Shown piece by piece: positions 44,185-52,908 of a stretch of 64,000 nucleotides of DNA. Position numbers and translations under genes: made by a program. The notes beneath the pieces were generated by a model. That model saw nothing but the letters and a program-made list of their open reading frames with translations. It was not told where the DNA came from and did no database searches. Origin of the DNA: Maricaulis alexandrii (lineage in GTDB: Bacteria > Pseudomonadota > Alphaproteobacteria > Caulobacterales > Maricaulaceae); the NCBI RefSeq assembly GCF_005871165.1, contig NZ_SWKP01000006.1, positions 124,001-188,000 on the forward strand, in the 5' to 3' direction. Positions within the stretch are counted from its first letter, which is position 1, and every line of letters begins with the position of its first letter.

Positions 44185-45903
44185 TCAGCTGAAGTCTGAA
44201 GGTCGTTCGTCCGAAACGCCGAGGCGCGCCTCCAGGGCCCGCCCCAGCGCGATCAGATTACCTTCCTCGAACAAGGGCGCCCACAGGCTGGTGGTCTGCG
44301 GAACACGGAAGCGCGGCCCATCAGCACCGGGCTGTTCACCACCGAAAATCGTCCGCGAGGGCTGGTCGGAGAAGCCGGAGCGGAAGGCCAGTTGCGGATG
44401 GCCGGTATAATTGGTAATGACCAGCATGCCGCCGGCATAATTGGGCCCGATCATCGCATCAAGCCCTTGGAAAATCTCATGCATATCCTGCATCACCTGA
44501 CGGCGGAGCCGGTCGATATTGATCAGGTCGACCGCTGAGATGAAACGGGCCCGGCGCCAGGTATTGGGCCAGGCGGCCGGGGCCTGCCAGCTCAGCGTAT
44601 CATCCTCGCCGGACAGGGTCAGATGCTCGAAGGCGGCCGCGGATTCCGCTTCCACAACGGCGTAGAGCGCATCGATCGGACGCTCGGGCAGCGTGACCTC
44701 GACCAGGTCCACACCGGCATCACGGGCGGCCTGCAAAGCGGCCCGATCGGCATCAGAACCGGACTCAAACCATGCCGGGACATAACCGACACGCATGCCC
44801 CGCACATCCATTCCGGCATCAATATCCAATCCCATCGGGATCGATCCGGCATCGGCTGCATCATGGCCATTGATCGCGGACAGGACGAAGCCGGTGTCCT
44901 CTACCGCGCGGCCGATCGGACCGATCTTGTCGAGCGACCAGCACAGCGCCATGGCCCCGGCCCGGGACACGCGCCCGAAGGTCGGGCGCAGCCCGGTCGT
45001 GCCACAGCGATTGGAGGGCGAAACGATGGACCCCAGCGTCTCGGTTCCGATGGCAAAGCCGACCAGGCCGGCCGCAGTCGCGGACGCGGAACCGGCACTG
45101 GAGCCGGAGGAGCCTTCATTCGGGTTAAAGGGATTGCGCGTCAGCCCGTCGAACCAGCGATCCCCATAGGCAATGGCACCATTGGTCGTCTTGCCCAGCA
45201 GAACGGCCCCGGCCTCGCGCAGAAGGCCGGCAATATGGGCGTCGGTGTCCGCGACCCGGTCCCGCCAGGGTTCGGCCCCCCAGGTGGCGGGAATGCCGGC
45301 GACATCGATAATGTCCTTCATGCCGTAGGGAATGCCGTGCAGCGGACCGCGATAGCGTCCGGCGGCCAGATCGGCATCACAGGCATCCGCCTCGGCCCGG
45401 GCCACATCCGCAGTGACTGTCACGAAGCACTCCAGCCGGCCGGCATGCTGGTCGATGCGGGACAGGTAGATCTCGGTAAGACGGCGTGAGGACAGCGCCC
45501 CGCTGGCAATCCAGGCGGAGAGTTTCCAGACCGGTGCAAAGGCGATGTCGGAATCGTTCGACGGCAGCGGACCGGGCTCGGTGCCGGACGGTGTCAGGCC
45601 GGCGATCTGGTCGCGGAAGCCGATACCGGGCAGGCGCGGATCGAAGACGGTGGCCGGGGACAGATCATTGGGTTTGTCGACGGCCCGCAGGCGGGATTTC
45701 TGGGCGATCCAGTCGTCGATTTCCAGCACGACCTGTTCGCGCTCGGCATCCGTATAGCTGATGTCGAACAAGGCCTCGGCACACTGGACGGTCTCGGCGG
45801 TGACGCGCTCCTGGCCGAAAGCGGCACCGGCCGTGCCGGCGGTCATGGCCGCGATGGTGCCGCCCATGAGCAGATTGCGGCGGCCAGAATCGAATGCGGT
45901 CAT
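44185..45903 (-). CDS. Tat-exported amidase (amidase signature family)
   Basis: 572 residues from the ATG at 45903, preceded by GGGGGAAA. The signal has twin arginines (SGRRNLLMGGTIAAMTAGTAGAAFGQ in outline; key residues RRNLL), so export by the TatABC encoded at 0.3-1.8 kb is likely. The amidase triad is visible: catalytic Lys in PYGMKDIIDVAG, the Gly/Ser-rich SSGSSAGSASATAAGL with the cis-Ser, and the nucleophile in GTETLGSIVSP. Such enzymes hydrolyse amides, including peptide amides and acyl-amino acids. The physiological substrate is unknown. It precedes the GST gene on the same strand by 48 bases. Confidence 0.92.
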   Translation of the reverse strand: MTAFDSGRRNLLMGGTIAAMTAGTAGAAFGQERVTAETVQCAEALFDISYTDAEREQVVLEIDDWIAQKSRLRAVDKPNDLSPATVFDPRLPGIGFRDQIAGLTPSGTEPGPLPSNDSDIAFAPVWKLSAWIASGALSSRRLTEIYLSRIDQHAGRLECFVTVTADVARAEADACDADLAAGRYRGPLHGIPYGMKDIIDVAGIPATWGAEPWRDRVADTDAHIAGLLREAGAVLLGKTTNGAIAYGDRWFDGLTRNPFNPNEGSSGSSAGSASATAAGLVGFAIGTETLGSIVSPSNRCGTTGLRPTFGRVSRAGAMALCWSLDKIGPIGRAVEDTGFVLSAINGHDAADAGSIPMGLDIDAGMDVRGMRVGYVPAWFESGSDADRAALQAARDAGVDLVEVTLPERPIDALYAVVEAESAAAFEHLTLSGEDDTLSWQAPAAWPNTWRRARFISAVDLINIDRLRRQVMQDMHEIFQGLDAMIGPNYAGGMLVITNYTGHPQLAFRSGFSDQPSRTIFGGEQPGADGPRFRVPQTTSLWAPLFEEGNLIALGRALEARLGVSDERPSDFS

Positions 45904-46088
45904 GGATTTCCCCCCGATTATCCTCGCCGGAAAACTGGGCTGGTCCGGGGTCCAGTTCAATCCCGGCCATCGCGTGGATGAACACTTTCACCCACAAATT
46001 GCCTTAATCCGCCCCATTTCACTTCACAATTGATCATTAACCCTAATTCACGTGCCCATCCGGGCTCTTCAATGCGGGGGGAGAGGCC

Positions 46089-47018
46089 ATGCCCTTGGAT
46101 CAAACTATCCTGGACCGGAATGAGTTCCGTGACGATGACATCGTCGAACTGCGTCCGGACATCGCCGAATTTCGAGATACGCGGTCACCGGCCGCCATGA
46201 TTGCGCTGTCGCGCGCCTCGGCCATCGCCCGCGCACGGCTCGCCGATCTGCGCAAATTCCGCCGCACCTGGGGCGGCGCCGTGGACGATACCGCCGGCAC
46301 CGACGCCAAGCCGGCGATCAAACCGATCGACCGCGCGGCCATCTACCCGCAATCCCACATCCTGCACTTTTCCGTGCTGGCCACGCTGGTCCTGTTCGAG
46401 GGCCTGGCCAATGCCTATTTCTTCTCGAAGGGCTCCGATCTGGGTCTGCTGGGCGGCTGGCTGCAAGCCATCACCGTCTCCTTCACCAATGTGATCGCCG
46501 CCTTCTTCCTGGTCGGCTTCATCGGCCTGCGCCACATGTCCAACCGTCACAAGCCGATCCTGGCCGGTCTGGCCGCCGTGGGTGTGGGCATCACCGTGAT
46601 CGCCCTGCTGATGCTGAACCTGACCGCCTCGCACTTCCGCGACCTGCTGGAATTCAATGCGGCGACGCTGGCGCTGGGCGGTGCGGAAACCACCGGCACC
46701 GTGCTGACGCCGGTCACCGAGGCGCGCACCAACCCGTTCGGCATCGAGACGCTGGAAGCGCTGCTGCTCTTCGTGCTGGGCTCGACATTTGCCGTCATCG
46801 CCGCCTTCAAGGGCCGCACATTCGACGATGCCATTCCCGGCTATGGCGGTGTCACCCGCCGCCTGGAAACCGCGTCCCGCGACCTGGAAAAGGCGCTGGA
46901 AGCCGGCTGGAAAGACGCCAAGAAACTCTCCCAGGGTGAGCTGGAAGACCTGGTCGAGGCGAAAAACCTGCTGGACGAGATCTGCAACGATCTGGCCGGA
47001 CCGGGCGAGCAGCGTTAA
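46089..47018 (+). CDS. Multi-pass membrane protein of unknown family
   Basis: 309 residues. The first 90 residues are soluble and charged, with a helical Ala/Arg-rich stretch (ALSRASAIARARLADLRKFRR). Four hydrophobic segments follow: about 98-113 (FSVLATLVLFEGLANAYF), 125-152, 160-181 and 225-243 (ALLLFVLGSTFAVIAAF). The C-terminal 60 residues form a charged helix (ETASRDLEKALEAGWKDAKKL). No named family. 57 bases later, on the same strand, comes a vWA-like protein; the pair probably acts together at the inner membrane. Confidence 0.65.
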   Translation: MPLDQTILDRNEFRDDDIVELRPDIAEFRDTRSPAAMIALSRASAIARARLADLRKFRRTWGGAVDDTAGTDAKPAIKPIDRAAIYPQSHILHFSVLATLVLFEGLANAYFFSKGSDLGLLGGWLQAITVSFTNVIAAFFLVGFIGLRHMSNRHKPILAGLAAVGVGITVIALLMLNLTASHFRDLLEFNAATLALGGAETTGTVLTPVTEARTNPFGIETLEALLLFVLGSTFAVIAAFKGRTFDDAIPGYGGVTRRLETASRDLEKALEAGWKDAKKLSQGELEDLVEAKNLLDEICNDLAGPGEQR

Positions 47019-47075
47019 GCTTGTTTCCACTGGCGGCGCGAAGCCGCCAGCGGGGACACCAGCGACGGAGGGGGC

Positions 47076-47861
47076 ATGTCCGGACGCGACGCCATCGGGC
47101 TTTTCAATCTGGCAATCATTGCGGTGGTCGTTGGCGCCATCAGCTATGCCGCCTTTGTCCTCAAACCGGCCGAGTATGACAGCCAGACCCTGTGCTTGGC
47201 CGACACGGTGCCGCCGCACCGCGTGGTGGTGATCGACAAGACCGATCTCTACTCCCCGCAGCAGGCCGACAGTATCGCCGATCTGATCCTGCATGAACGG
47301 GATGCCCTTGCGGTCGGCGAACGCCTTTCCCTGTACGAACTCAATGAAAGCGGCGAACTGCGCAATACCAACCGGTTCTCGCTGTGCAATCCGGGTGCGG
47401 GCGAGCAGGTGAACCCGCTCTATCGCAATCCCGAACGCATCCAGGCGCGCTATGAGGCCCTGTTCGCGGATCCGCTGGACCGGGCCCTGGCCGATCTGGT
47501 GACCCCCAAGGACGCGCCCTCTTCCCCGATCATCGAGGCTCTGGCCCGCCTGGGCCTGGATCCCGCCTTCGACCGCACGGCCCCGGGCCGACGCATCGTG
47601 CTGGTCTCCGACATGCTGCAGAATTCGGACGTGTTCTCGGTCTATGGCCGCCGTCGCGCCTTCGAGAACCGGGTTCCGCCGGTCGAAGAAGTGGCCGCCG
47701 CCATCCGCGACACCTATGGCGACAGCCTGCGGGGTGTTCAGCTGGAAATCCGCCTCATCCCCCGGGAAAACTGGGAGATGGAACAGCGCGGCATCCTGAT
47801 GGACTACTGGAATGCGGTCTTCCAGCAATTGGGCATTCGCGCCTACTGGGCCGACATCTGA
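47076..47861 (+). CDS. vWA-like protein with N-terminal membrane anchor
   Basis: 261 residues from the ATG at 47076, preceded by GGAGGGGG. One N-terminal membrane helix (NLAIIAVVVGAISYAAFVL). The rest resembles a von Willebrand factor A fold: VVVIDKTDLYS at the first strand, where a DxTxxYS pattern would stand for the MIDAS DxSxS; SSPIIEALARLG at the Thr/Ser-helix position; and RRIVLVSDMLQNS at the SD strand. The MIDAS assignment is inference. It follows the multi-pass membrane protein gene and ends 128 bases before an alpha-CTD-like gene. Confidence 0.65.
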   Translation: MSGRDAIGLFNLAIIAVVVGAISYAAFVLKPAEYDSQTLCLADTVPPHRVVVIDKTDLYSPQQADSIADLILHERDALAVGERLSLYELNESGELRNTNRFSLCNPGAGEQVNPLYRNPERIQARYEALFADPLDRALADLVTPKDAPSSPIIEALARLGLDPAFDRTAPGRRIVLVSDMLQNSDVFSVYGRRRAFENRVPPVEEVAAAIRDTYGDSLRGVQLEIRLIPRENWEMEQRGILMDYWNAVFQQLGIRAYWADI

Positions 47862-47898
47862 CCCCCTCTGCGCAGTTTTCCACATCCCAGACCCGTGG

Positions 47899-47969
47899 AT
47901 GCATAGGATATGCATTCACCTGAATCAGCCGGTGCCACACAATATCTTGTGTTCGGTGATTTGATCACC
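47899..47969 (+). promoter_or_regulatory. Cluster of three inverted repeats upstream of the alpha-CTD-like gene
   Basis: Within 71 bases: ATGCAT at 47899-47904 and again at 47910-47915 around AGGAT; ACACAA (47937-47942) with TTGTGT (47947-47952); and GGTGA (47955-47959) with TCACC (47965-47969). The density of symmetric elements directly before a start codon suggests operator or RNA-structure control. Confidence 0.45.
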
Positions 47970-47988
47970 GCTATCGATTGGGTGAGCC

Positions 47989-48315
47989 ATGCCGTTTCCG
48001 GCGCTGAAACATGACCGGTCCGCAGAGGGTCTGACGGCCGAGGCCCGGGTCCTGGCCGACAAGGACATCCTTACCTTCTGTGCCCGTCAGCCGCACCTGC
48101 TCGAACTGGCCTATTGCCTGGCCGACCATGGTCACACCCATGTCGGGCATGTGGCCCAACTCAGCCTCTACACCATCATGGATTTCGCCGGCGGCCACCG
48201 GGCCCTGGCTGAGGAACTGCAGCACCGCTTCAATCATGCCGGGCTCGGCCTGGGGCTTGATCTGCCCGGATGGCGGGCTCCGGCGGGTGATGAAATTGCC
48301 CCGCTGATCGACTGA
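47989..48315 (+). CDS. Stand-alone RNA polymerase alpha C-terminal-domain-like protein
   Basis: 108 residues. The part from about residue 38 lines up by eye with the alpha-CTD of RpoA: LELAYCLADHGHTHVGHVAQ corresponds to the first helices (SANCL...YIGDLVQ). GGHRALAEELQHRFNHAGL corresponds to the (HhH)2 helices (FGRKSLNEIKEVL...MGL). GLGLDLPGWRAPA matches the terminal LGMEVPGWPPE. The first 35 residues are not alpha-NTD. The alpha-CTD binds UP elements and activators; a free copy could modulate transcription or be a paralogous DNA-binding protein. The residues that contact UP DNA are not obviously preserved. Confidence 0.6.
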   Translation: MPFPALKHDRSAEGLTAEARVLADKDILTFCARQPHLLELAYCLADHGHTHVGHVAQLSLYTIMDFAGGHRALAEELQHRFNHAGLGLGLDLPGWRAPAGDEIAPLID

Positions 48316-48389
48316 CACACCAGGCATTGCCCTGCGGGGTCAGCAGCCTATCTTCCCGGTCAAGGACATAACCAACCGGGACGACCGCC

Positions 48390-49061
48390 ATGATAACGGT
48401 GCATCACCTCAACAACTCCCGCTCCCAACGCGTGCTCTGGCTGCTGGAAGAGATCGGAACCGATTACACGATCGAGAAATACATGCGCGATGCCCAGACC
48501 ATGCGCGCACCCGCCTCTCTCAAAGCGGTCCATCCGCTGGGCAAGTCACCGGTGATCACGGACGGGGACATCACCGTCGCCGAGTCCGGCGCGATCGTTG
48601 AATACCTGGTTGATACCTATGCGACCCAGCTCAAGCCGGATGCCGGCACCCCCGCCCATCGCGCCTATGTCTACTGGATGCATTTTTCCGAAGGTTCGGC
48701 CATGCCGCCCATGCTGATCCGGCTCCTGGTCGACCAGATCGGCAAGGCCAAGATGCCCTTCTTCGCCAAACCGATTGCCAAATCCATCGTGGCCCGTTTG
48801 CGTGCCTTCGTGGATCCGGAGATCGACAATATTTTCCGCTATATCGAGGACGTACTCGGTCAATCGGACTGGCTGGCTGGCGACAGCTTCACCGCCGCCG
48901 ACATCCAGATGAGCTTCCCGCTGGAAGCGGCCTCGGCTCGGGCCGGTATCGACAAGACAACCTATCCCAACATCCATGCCTGGCTGGACCGGATTCATTC
49001 CCGCCCCGCCTATGCGCGCGCCCTGGAAAAGGGTGGTGAATACGGGATTGTCGGCAGCTAG
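48390..49061 (+). CDS. Glutathione S-transferase family protein
   Basis: 223 residues. The N-terminal domain has MITVHHLNNSRSQRVLWLLEEIG, VHPLGKSPVITDGDITVAESGAIVEYLV, with Ser in SRSQR and the ESGAI glutathione-binding motif. The C-terminal helical domain has LAGDSFTAADIQMSFPLEAA, the N-capping box region. It matches the GST3/YfcG-like group seen widely in alphaproteobacteria. Cytoplasmic. Distinct from the GST at 43507-44136 (low similarity by eye). Followed by a bidirectional terminator shared with the converging M28 peptidase. Confidence 0.92.
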   Translation: MITVHHLNNSRSQRVLWLLEEIGTDYTIEKYMRDAQTMRAPASLKAVHPLGKSPVITDGDITVAESGAIVEYLVDTYATQLKPDAGTPAHRAYVYWMHFSEGSAMPPMLIRLLVDQIGKAKMPFFAKPIAKSIVARLRAFVDPEIDNIFRYIEDVLGQSDWLAGDSFTAADIQMSFPLEAASARAGIDKTTYPNIHAWLDRIHSRPAYARALEKGGEYGIVGS

Positions 49062-49089
49062 AGCGCCACGATTGCGAGACGCCAAGAAA

Positions 49090-49119
49090 AAAGGCGGGCC
49101 GGTCATCCGGTCCGCCTTT
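49090..49119. terminator. Bidirectional Rho-independent terminator
   Basis: AAAGGCGGGCCGG pairs with CCGGTCCGCCTTT (one G-U position) around a TCAT loop. A-rich and T-rich flanks suit both the GST gene (plus) and the M28 peptidase gene (minus). Confidence 0.8.
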
Positions 49120-49143
49120 CTGCTGTCTCGGTTGGGGCCGGGC

Positions 49144-50544
49144 CTAGTCGTCGGCCGCGTCCCGGAAGTCCACGTCCAGCTCGGCGGCGAGATAGACCAG
49201 GGCGGCATAGGCCGCGACGTTCTGGGCCAGCTCGTCCGGGTCAATCTTGTCGAGCGTGTCATCCGGCGTGTGGTGCAGGTCGAAATAGTCCGTGCCGTTC
49301 TGGTTGAGACGGACGGTCGGCACGCCGGCGGCCGCCAGCGGGATGATATCCGGCCCGCCACCGGGCACATCGGACCCGCCGCGGATGATCCCCAGCGGCG
49401 CAATGATGCGGCCGATCTCGTCGACGGCCGGATTGGCCTCGCCGGACACGTTGGACACCAATTGCCAGATCGTCCGGGCGCCAAAGTCGGATTCGGTGGC
49501 CAGGACATGGTTCTCCAGCTCGTCGGCATGCTGTTCGGCATAGGCAAAGGCGCCCAGAAGACCGACTTCCTCGGCCCCGAACATGACCACACGGATGGTG
49601 CGGCGCGGACGCTCGGGCAGATCGGCGATCAAGGCCGCCGCGGCCGTCGTAATGGCCACACCGGCGCCGTCATCGACCGCACCCGTACCCAGATCCCAGC
49701 TGTCCAGATGGCCGCCGATCAGGACGATCTCTTCCGGATTTTCCCGGCCGGTCAGTTCCAGCACGACATTGCCGCTGGTCACTTCACCATGCCATCCGGC
49801 GGTGGAGTCGATGCTCAGCGCGATCGGCGTACCCGAATTGTGCAGGCGGCGCAGATGGTCGGCATCGGGATTGGAGACGGCGATCACCGGGATTTCGGCC
49901 CAGCGGCCATTCATGGCGCTCATCATGCCCGTATGCGGGAAACGGTGGCTGTCCGAGCCCACCGAGCGCACGACCAGGGCTTCCGCCCCGGCACGCTCGG
50001 CATGCTGCCAGCCGATGCGGCGACGCTGATTGGCGGGCCCGTAACCGGCACCGGTCTGGCTGGGGACCATGATGTCGCCATCGATGAAGGCAATCCGGCC
50101 CTCCAGAGCGCCATCCTCAACCGCGATCAGGTCATCCACCGTGCGGAAATAGACGATCTCCGCCTCGAACTCCCCCGTGCCGGACCCGCCCAGGGCGGTG
50201 CCGTAGAGGTCCTGCTCATAGGGCGCGGTCATGGTGATGCTCAGCTCGCCACGATCCCAGAAGGGCATGGTGAAGCCTTCCACGTCCACCCGGTCGAACC
50301 CCAGCTCGGTGCCGAGCGCCTCACCCCAGGCACGGGCCCGGGCTTCGGCTTCGGAACCGGCCAGGCGCGGCCCGACGTCCGTGGTCAGGGATTCCACGAT
50401 CTCGTAACCCAGATCACTCTCCAGCGCGGTCTCGACCAGAGCCTGCGCCGTGGCGGCGTTTTCCGCCGGGATCTCGAAGCGCTCCTGACCCATTGTTTCC
50501 GCAGACAGAAAAACGGTCATTCCAAGCGCGATAATTGCTTTCAT
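49144..50544 (-). CDS. Secreted M28 family zinc peptidase
   Basis: 466 residues from the ATG at 50544, with a signal peptide ending near SAETMGQ. An N-terminal region contains a PA-like insertion (GRIAFIDGDIMV to NPDADHLRRL). The zinc-peptidase domain has its ligands in GGHLDSWDLGTGAVDDGAG (His, Asp), MFGAEEVGLLGAF (Glu-Glu), TESDFGA (Asp) and DYFDLHHTPDDTLDKID (His). M28 members include aminopeptidases and carboxypeptidases; the secreted PA-containing form suggests extracellular peptide degradation. Single gene on the minus strand, divergent from pirin. Confidence 0.93.
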   Translation of the reverse strand: MKAIIALGMTVFLSAETMGQERFEIPAENAATAQALVETALESDLGYEIVESLTTDVGPRLAGSEAEARARAWGEALGTELGFDRVDVEGFTMPFWDRGELSITMTAPYEQDLYGTALGGSGTGEFEAEIVYFRTVDDLIAVEDGALEGRIAFIDGDIMVPSQTGAGYGPANQRRRIGWQHAERAGAEALVVRSVGSDSHRFPHTGMMSAMNGRWAEIPVIAVSNPDADHLRRLHNSGTPIALSIDSTAGWHGEVTSGNVVLELTGRENPEEIVLIGGHLDSWDLGTGAVDDGAGVAITTAAAALIADLPERPRRTIRVVMFGAEEVGLLGAFAYAEQHADELENHVLATESDFGARTIWQLVSNVSGEANPAVDEIGRIIAPLGIIRGGSDVPGGGPDIIPLAAAGVPTVRLNQNGTDYFDLHHTPDDTLDKIDPDELAQNVAAYAALVYLAAELDVDFRDAADD

Positions 50545-50659
50545 CGGGACCTCCCCACACATTGGACGGACGCCACTATGATGGCCTGAAGCGCTGGCGC
50601 AAGTGATGCCGGTGTAATCCGAGACGGAAGCCGGGACAGCCCGGCCAGGGAGAGATGCG

Positions 50660-51562
50660 ATGACAACGACACTGACACGGATCATCAAGGGACGGACCCG
50701 CGATCTGGGCGGTTTTGAAGTGAAACGCGTCCTGCCCGCCCCCGGCCACCGGATGGTCGGCCCGTTCATCTTCTTCGACCAGATGGGTCCGGCCCGGTTC
50801 GAGCCGGGCCATGGCATTGATGTCCGCCCGCACCCGCATATCGGTCTGGCCACGGTGACCTATCTGTTCGACGGCGCGCTGGGCCATCGCGACAGTCTGG
50901 GCGTGGAACAGGTGATCCGCCCGGGTGATGTGAACTGGATGACGGCCGGGCGCGGCGTGGTGCACTCCGAACGCACACCGCCGGAAGAACGCGAGGCCGG
51001 ACACGACATGTTCGGCATCCAGACCTGGGTGGCGCTGCCGGAAGACAAGCAGGACATGGAGCCGGCCTTTTTCCACCATGGTGCCGACAGCCTGCCGCGC
51101 TTCACGCGGGACGGGATCGATTATGTGCTCATCCTGGGCACGGCCTGGGATGAGACGTCACCGGTCGAGGTCTTCTCGCCGATCGTCTACCTGCATGGAG
51201 AAGCACCGGCCGGCTCGACCAGCCGGATCGATTTGGAGCATGAGGAAGTCTCCATCTATCTGGTGACCGGCGATATCAGCATCGACGGCCAATCCCTCGT
51301 GCCCGGCGAAATGGCGGTGCTGGAGCCCGGTGCGAGCGCCGAACTGAGCGCAAAGGCCGACAGCCGGATCATGATTTCCGGCGGCGCGCCCCTGGGGCCG
51401 CGCCTGATCGACTGGAATCTGGTCTCAACCGACCAGGCCCATATCGACCAGGCCCGTCAGGACTGGGCGATGGCGGCCGAGACGAACTTCCCGGAGACAG
51501 GCCGTTTCACCCTGCCGCCGCACGAGCACGAGCACATTCCCCTGCCCGCCAAGCCGGGCTAG
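50660..51562 (+). CDS. Pirin family protein
   Basis: 300 residues, a bicupin. VGPFIFFDQMGPARFEPG and DVRPHPHIGLATVTYLFDG carry the first two metal-binding His residues; GHRDSLG the third; GDVNWMTAGRGVVHSE the Glu/His region, as in pirins with quercetinase activity. The C-terminal cupin has IYLVTGDISIDGQSL and SGGAPLGPRLIDWNLVST. Bacterial pirins bind iron and have been linked to quercetin cleavage or enzyme regulation; the role here is unknown. Start has GGGAGAG upstream. Monocistronic by position. Confidence 0.93.
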   Translation: MTTTLTRIIKGRTRDLGGFEVKRVLPAPGHRMVGPFIFFDQMGPARFEPGHGIDVRPHPHIGLATVTYLFDGALGHRDSLGVEQVIRPGDVNWMTAGRGVVHSERTPPEEREAGHDMFGIQTWVALPEDKQDMEPAFFHHGADSLPRFTRDGIDYVLILGTAWDETSPVEVFSPIVYLHGEAPAGSTSRIDLEHEEVSIYLVTGDISIDGQSLVPGEMAVLEPGASAELSAKADSRIMISGGAPLGPRLIDWNLVSTDQAHIDQARQDWAMAAETNFPETGRFTLPPHEHEHIPLPAKPG

Positions 51563-51568
51563 CGCGTG

Positions 51569-52684
51569 CTATTCTGAAGCGGCCGGCGCTTCCCGGCCGC
51601 GACCGGTGACGTAATAGGTCGCGAAACTGGCCAGCCAGTGACCGCCGGCATAATCATCCCCGGTCACGGAAGCGGTCCCGGTTTCGCCATGCGCCTGGGC
51701 GGCGGCCAGCAGGGACGGGATGCGGGCATCCCCCTCCGGCAGGGCATGGGCGATAGCGTCGAGATTCCAGGCCCGCGACAGGTTCACACCGTCCAGATGG
51801 ACCAGCTTGCCGTCACTCGGATCGAGCACCTGACCAGGCTCCAGCCAGTCCGCGCTGCCATCCGTCGGGATGCCCGGCAGGAAGTCCGTCAGCCAGGCTG
51901 CGAACTCGGCCTGCGGCAGAACGCGACGCATCAGGTCCGCCTCCATCAGACAGGGTGAGAGGAAGTCCTCGCCGGAGGGTTCATATCCGATCGGGCAGTT
52001 CACATCCCCTTCGTGAAAAGACAGGGTTTTCTCGACCAGCATCACCTCGAGTTCCTCATCCCCGGCGGTCCGGGCCCAGTCCAGCGCCAGGGCAAAGCCG
52101 AAGGCGGACTGGTTGTGGGTACCGATCCGGATCGGGTAGAGCAGGTTCGGCAGCCAGCTGCGATACCGTTCGGCCACGACCTCGACCAAGGGGGTCAGGG
52201 CGGTGCGCCAGCGCTCGGCTCGCGGATCATCCCATTCACGCAATTCCATATCCAGCTGAAGCAACCAGGCCAGGCCATAGGGGCGTTCATAGGAGGCCCG
52301 GCCCTCACCCTGGAAATAAGCCACTTCGCCGATCATGGTGTCCGCATTGAGATTGGCGTCCAGCGCAGCCGTCGCCGCCTCGGCCAGCGGATTGTCCGGA
52401 TCCTCGCGCAGCAGGCGGACAATCAGCCAATGGCCATGCACGGCCGAATGCCAGTCATAGCAACCGTAAAAGGCCGGATGGAGTTCGCGCGGGGTGAGCG
52501 CGTCCGAATCCGACTGCAGCACGTGAGAGATCTTGTTCGGGTATTCGCGCTGCACGCAGTCCAGGGCAAGCTGGAGAAAGTGCTGATTTTGATTTGTCAT
52601 GGCCTCATCAGCCTGTGCTTGAGCGATGTCGCTGCAATGAAACGTAAAAATCGCAATGGCGCTCAAAAATGTTCGCGATAACAT
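51569..52684 (-). CDS. DUF2891 family exported protein
   Basis: 371 residues with a hydrophobic N-terminus (LSAIAIFTFHCSDIAQAQA) that looks like a signal peptide. LTPRELHPAFYGCYDWHSAVHGHWLIVRLLR, AYFQGEGRASYERPYGLAWLLQL and GYEPSGEDFLSPCLMEADLMRRV are landmark segments of DUF2891, an alpha/alpha-toroid-like family with conserved His, Trp and Glu residues suggestive of carbohydrate binding or hydrolysis. The ending YAGGHWLASFATYYVTGRG is also typical. Function not established. An alternative start at the internal ATG before TNQNQHF would drop the signal peptide. Confidence 0.85.
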   Translation of the reverse strand: MLSRTFLSAIAIFTFHCSDIAQAQADEAMTNQNQHFLQLALDCVQREYPNKISHVLQSDSDALTPRELHPAFYGCYDWHSAVHGHWLIVRLLREDPDNPLAEAATAALDANLNADTMIGEVAYFQGEGRASYERPYGLAWLLQLDMELREWDDPRAERWRTALTPLVEVVAERYRSWLPNLLYPIRIGTHNQSAFGFALALDWARTAGDEELEVMLVEKTLSFHEGDVNCPIGYEPSGEDFLSPCLMEADLMRRVLPQAEFAAWLTDFLPGIPTDGSADWLEPGQVLDPSDGKLVHLDGVNLSRAWNLDAIAHALPEGDARIPSLLAAAQAHGETGTASVTGDDYAGGHWLASFATYYVTGRGREAPAASE

Positions 52685-52908
52685 GGACTTCCCCGGGCTT
52701 TGCTTTCAATTTCCCTCGTGCCGTAAGGGCTTTTCCACCCCCCGGCGATCTGCTACCGCGATCATACAAAAGCATTCGGATTGACTGGCAAGCTTATTGC
52801 TGGAGTCCGGACATAAACGCGCGTGACGGATGCTCTGCAGACCGTTCGCCACGAGGAAAGTGACCCATCCGGACGGCCCAAGGCCCCGGATTCACTGGGG
52901 GAAGACAA

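Noticed and set aside
46185-47915. Antisense frame covering the membrane/vWA gene pair
   Set aside because: Its translation is rich in Gln, His and Arg as in other shadow frames here, while the plus-strand frames have clean membrane helices and ribosome-binding sites.
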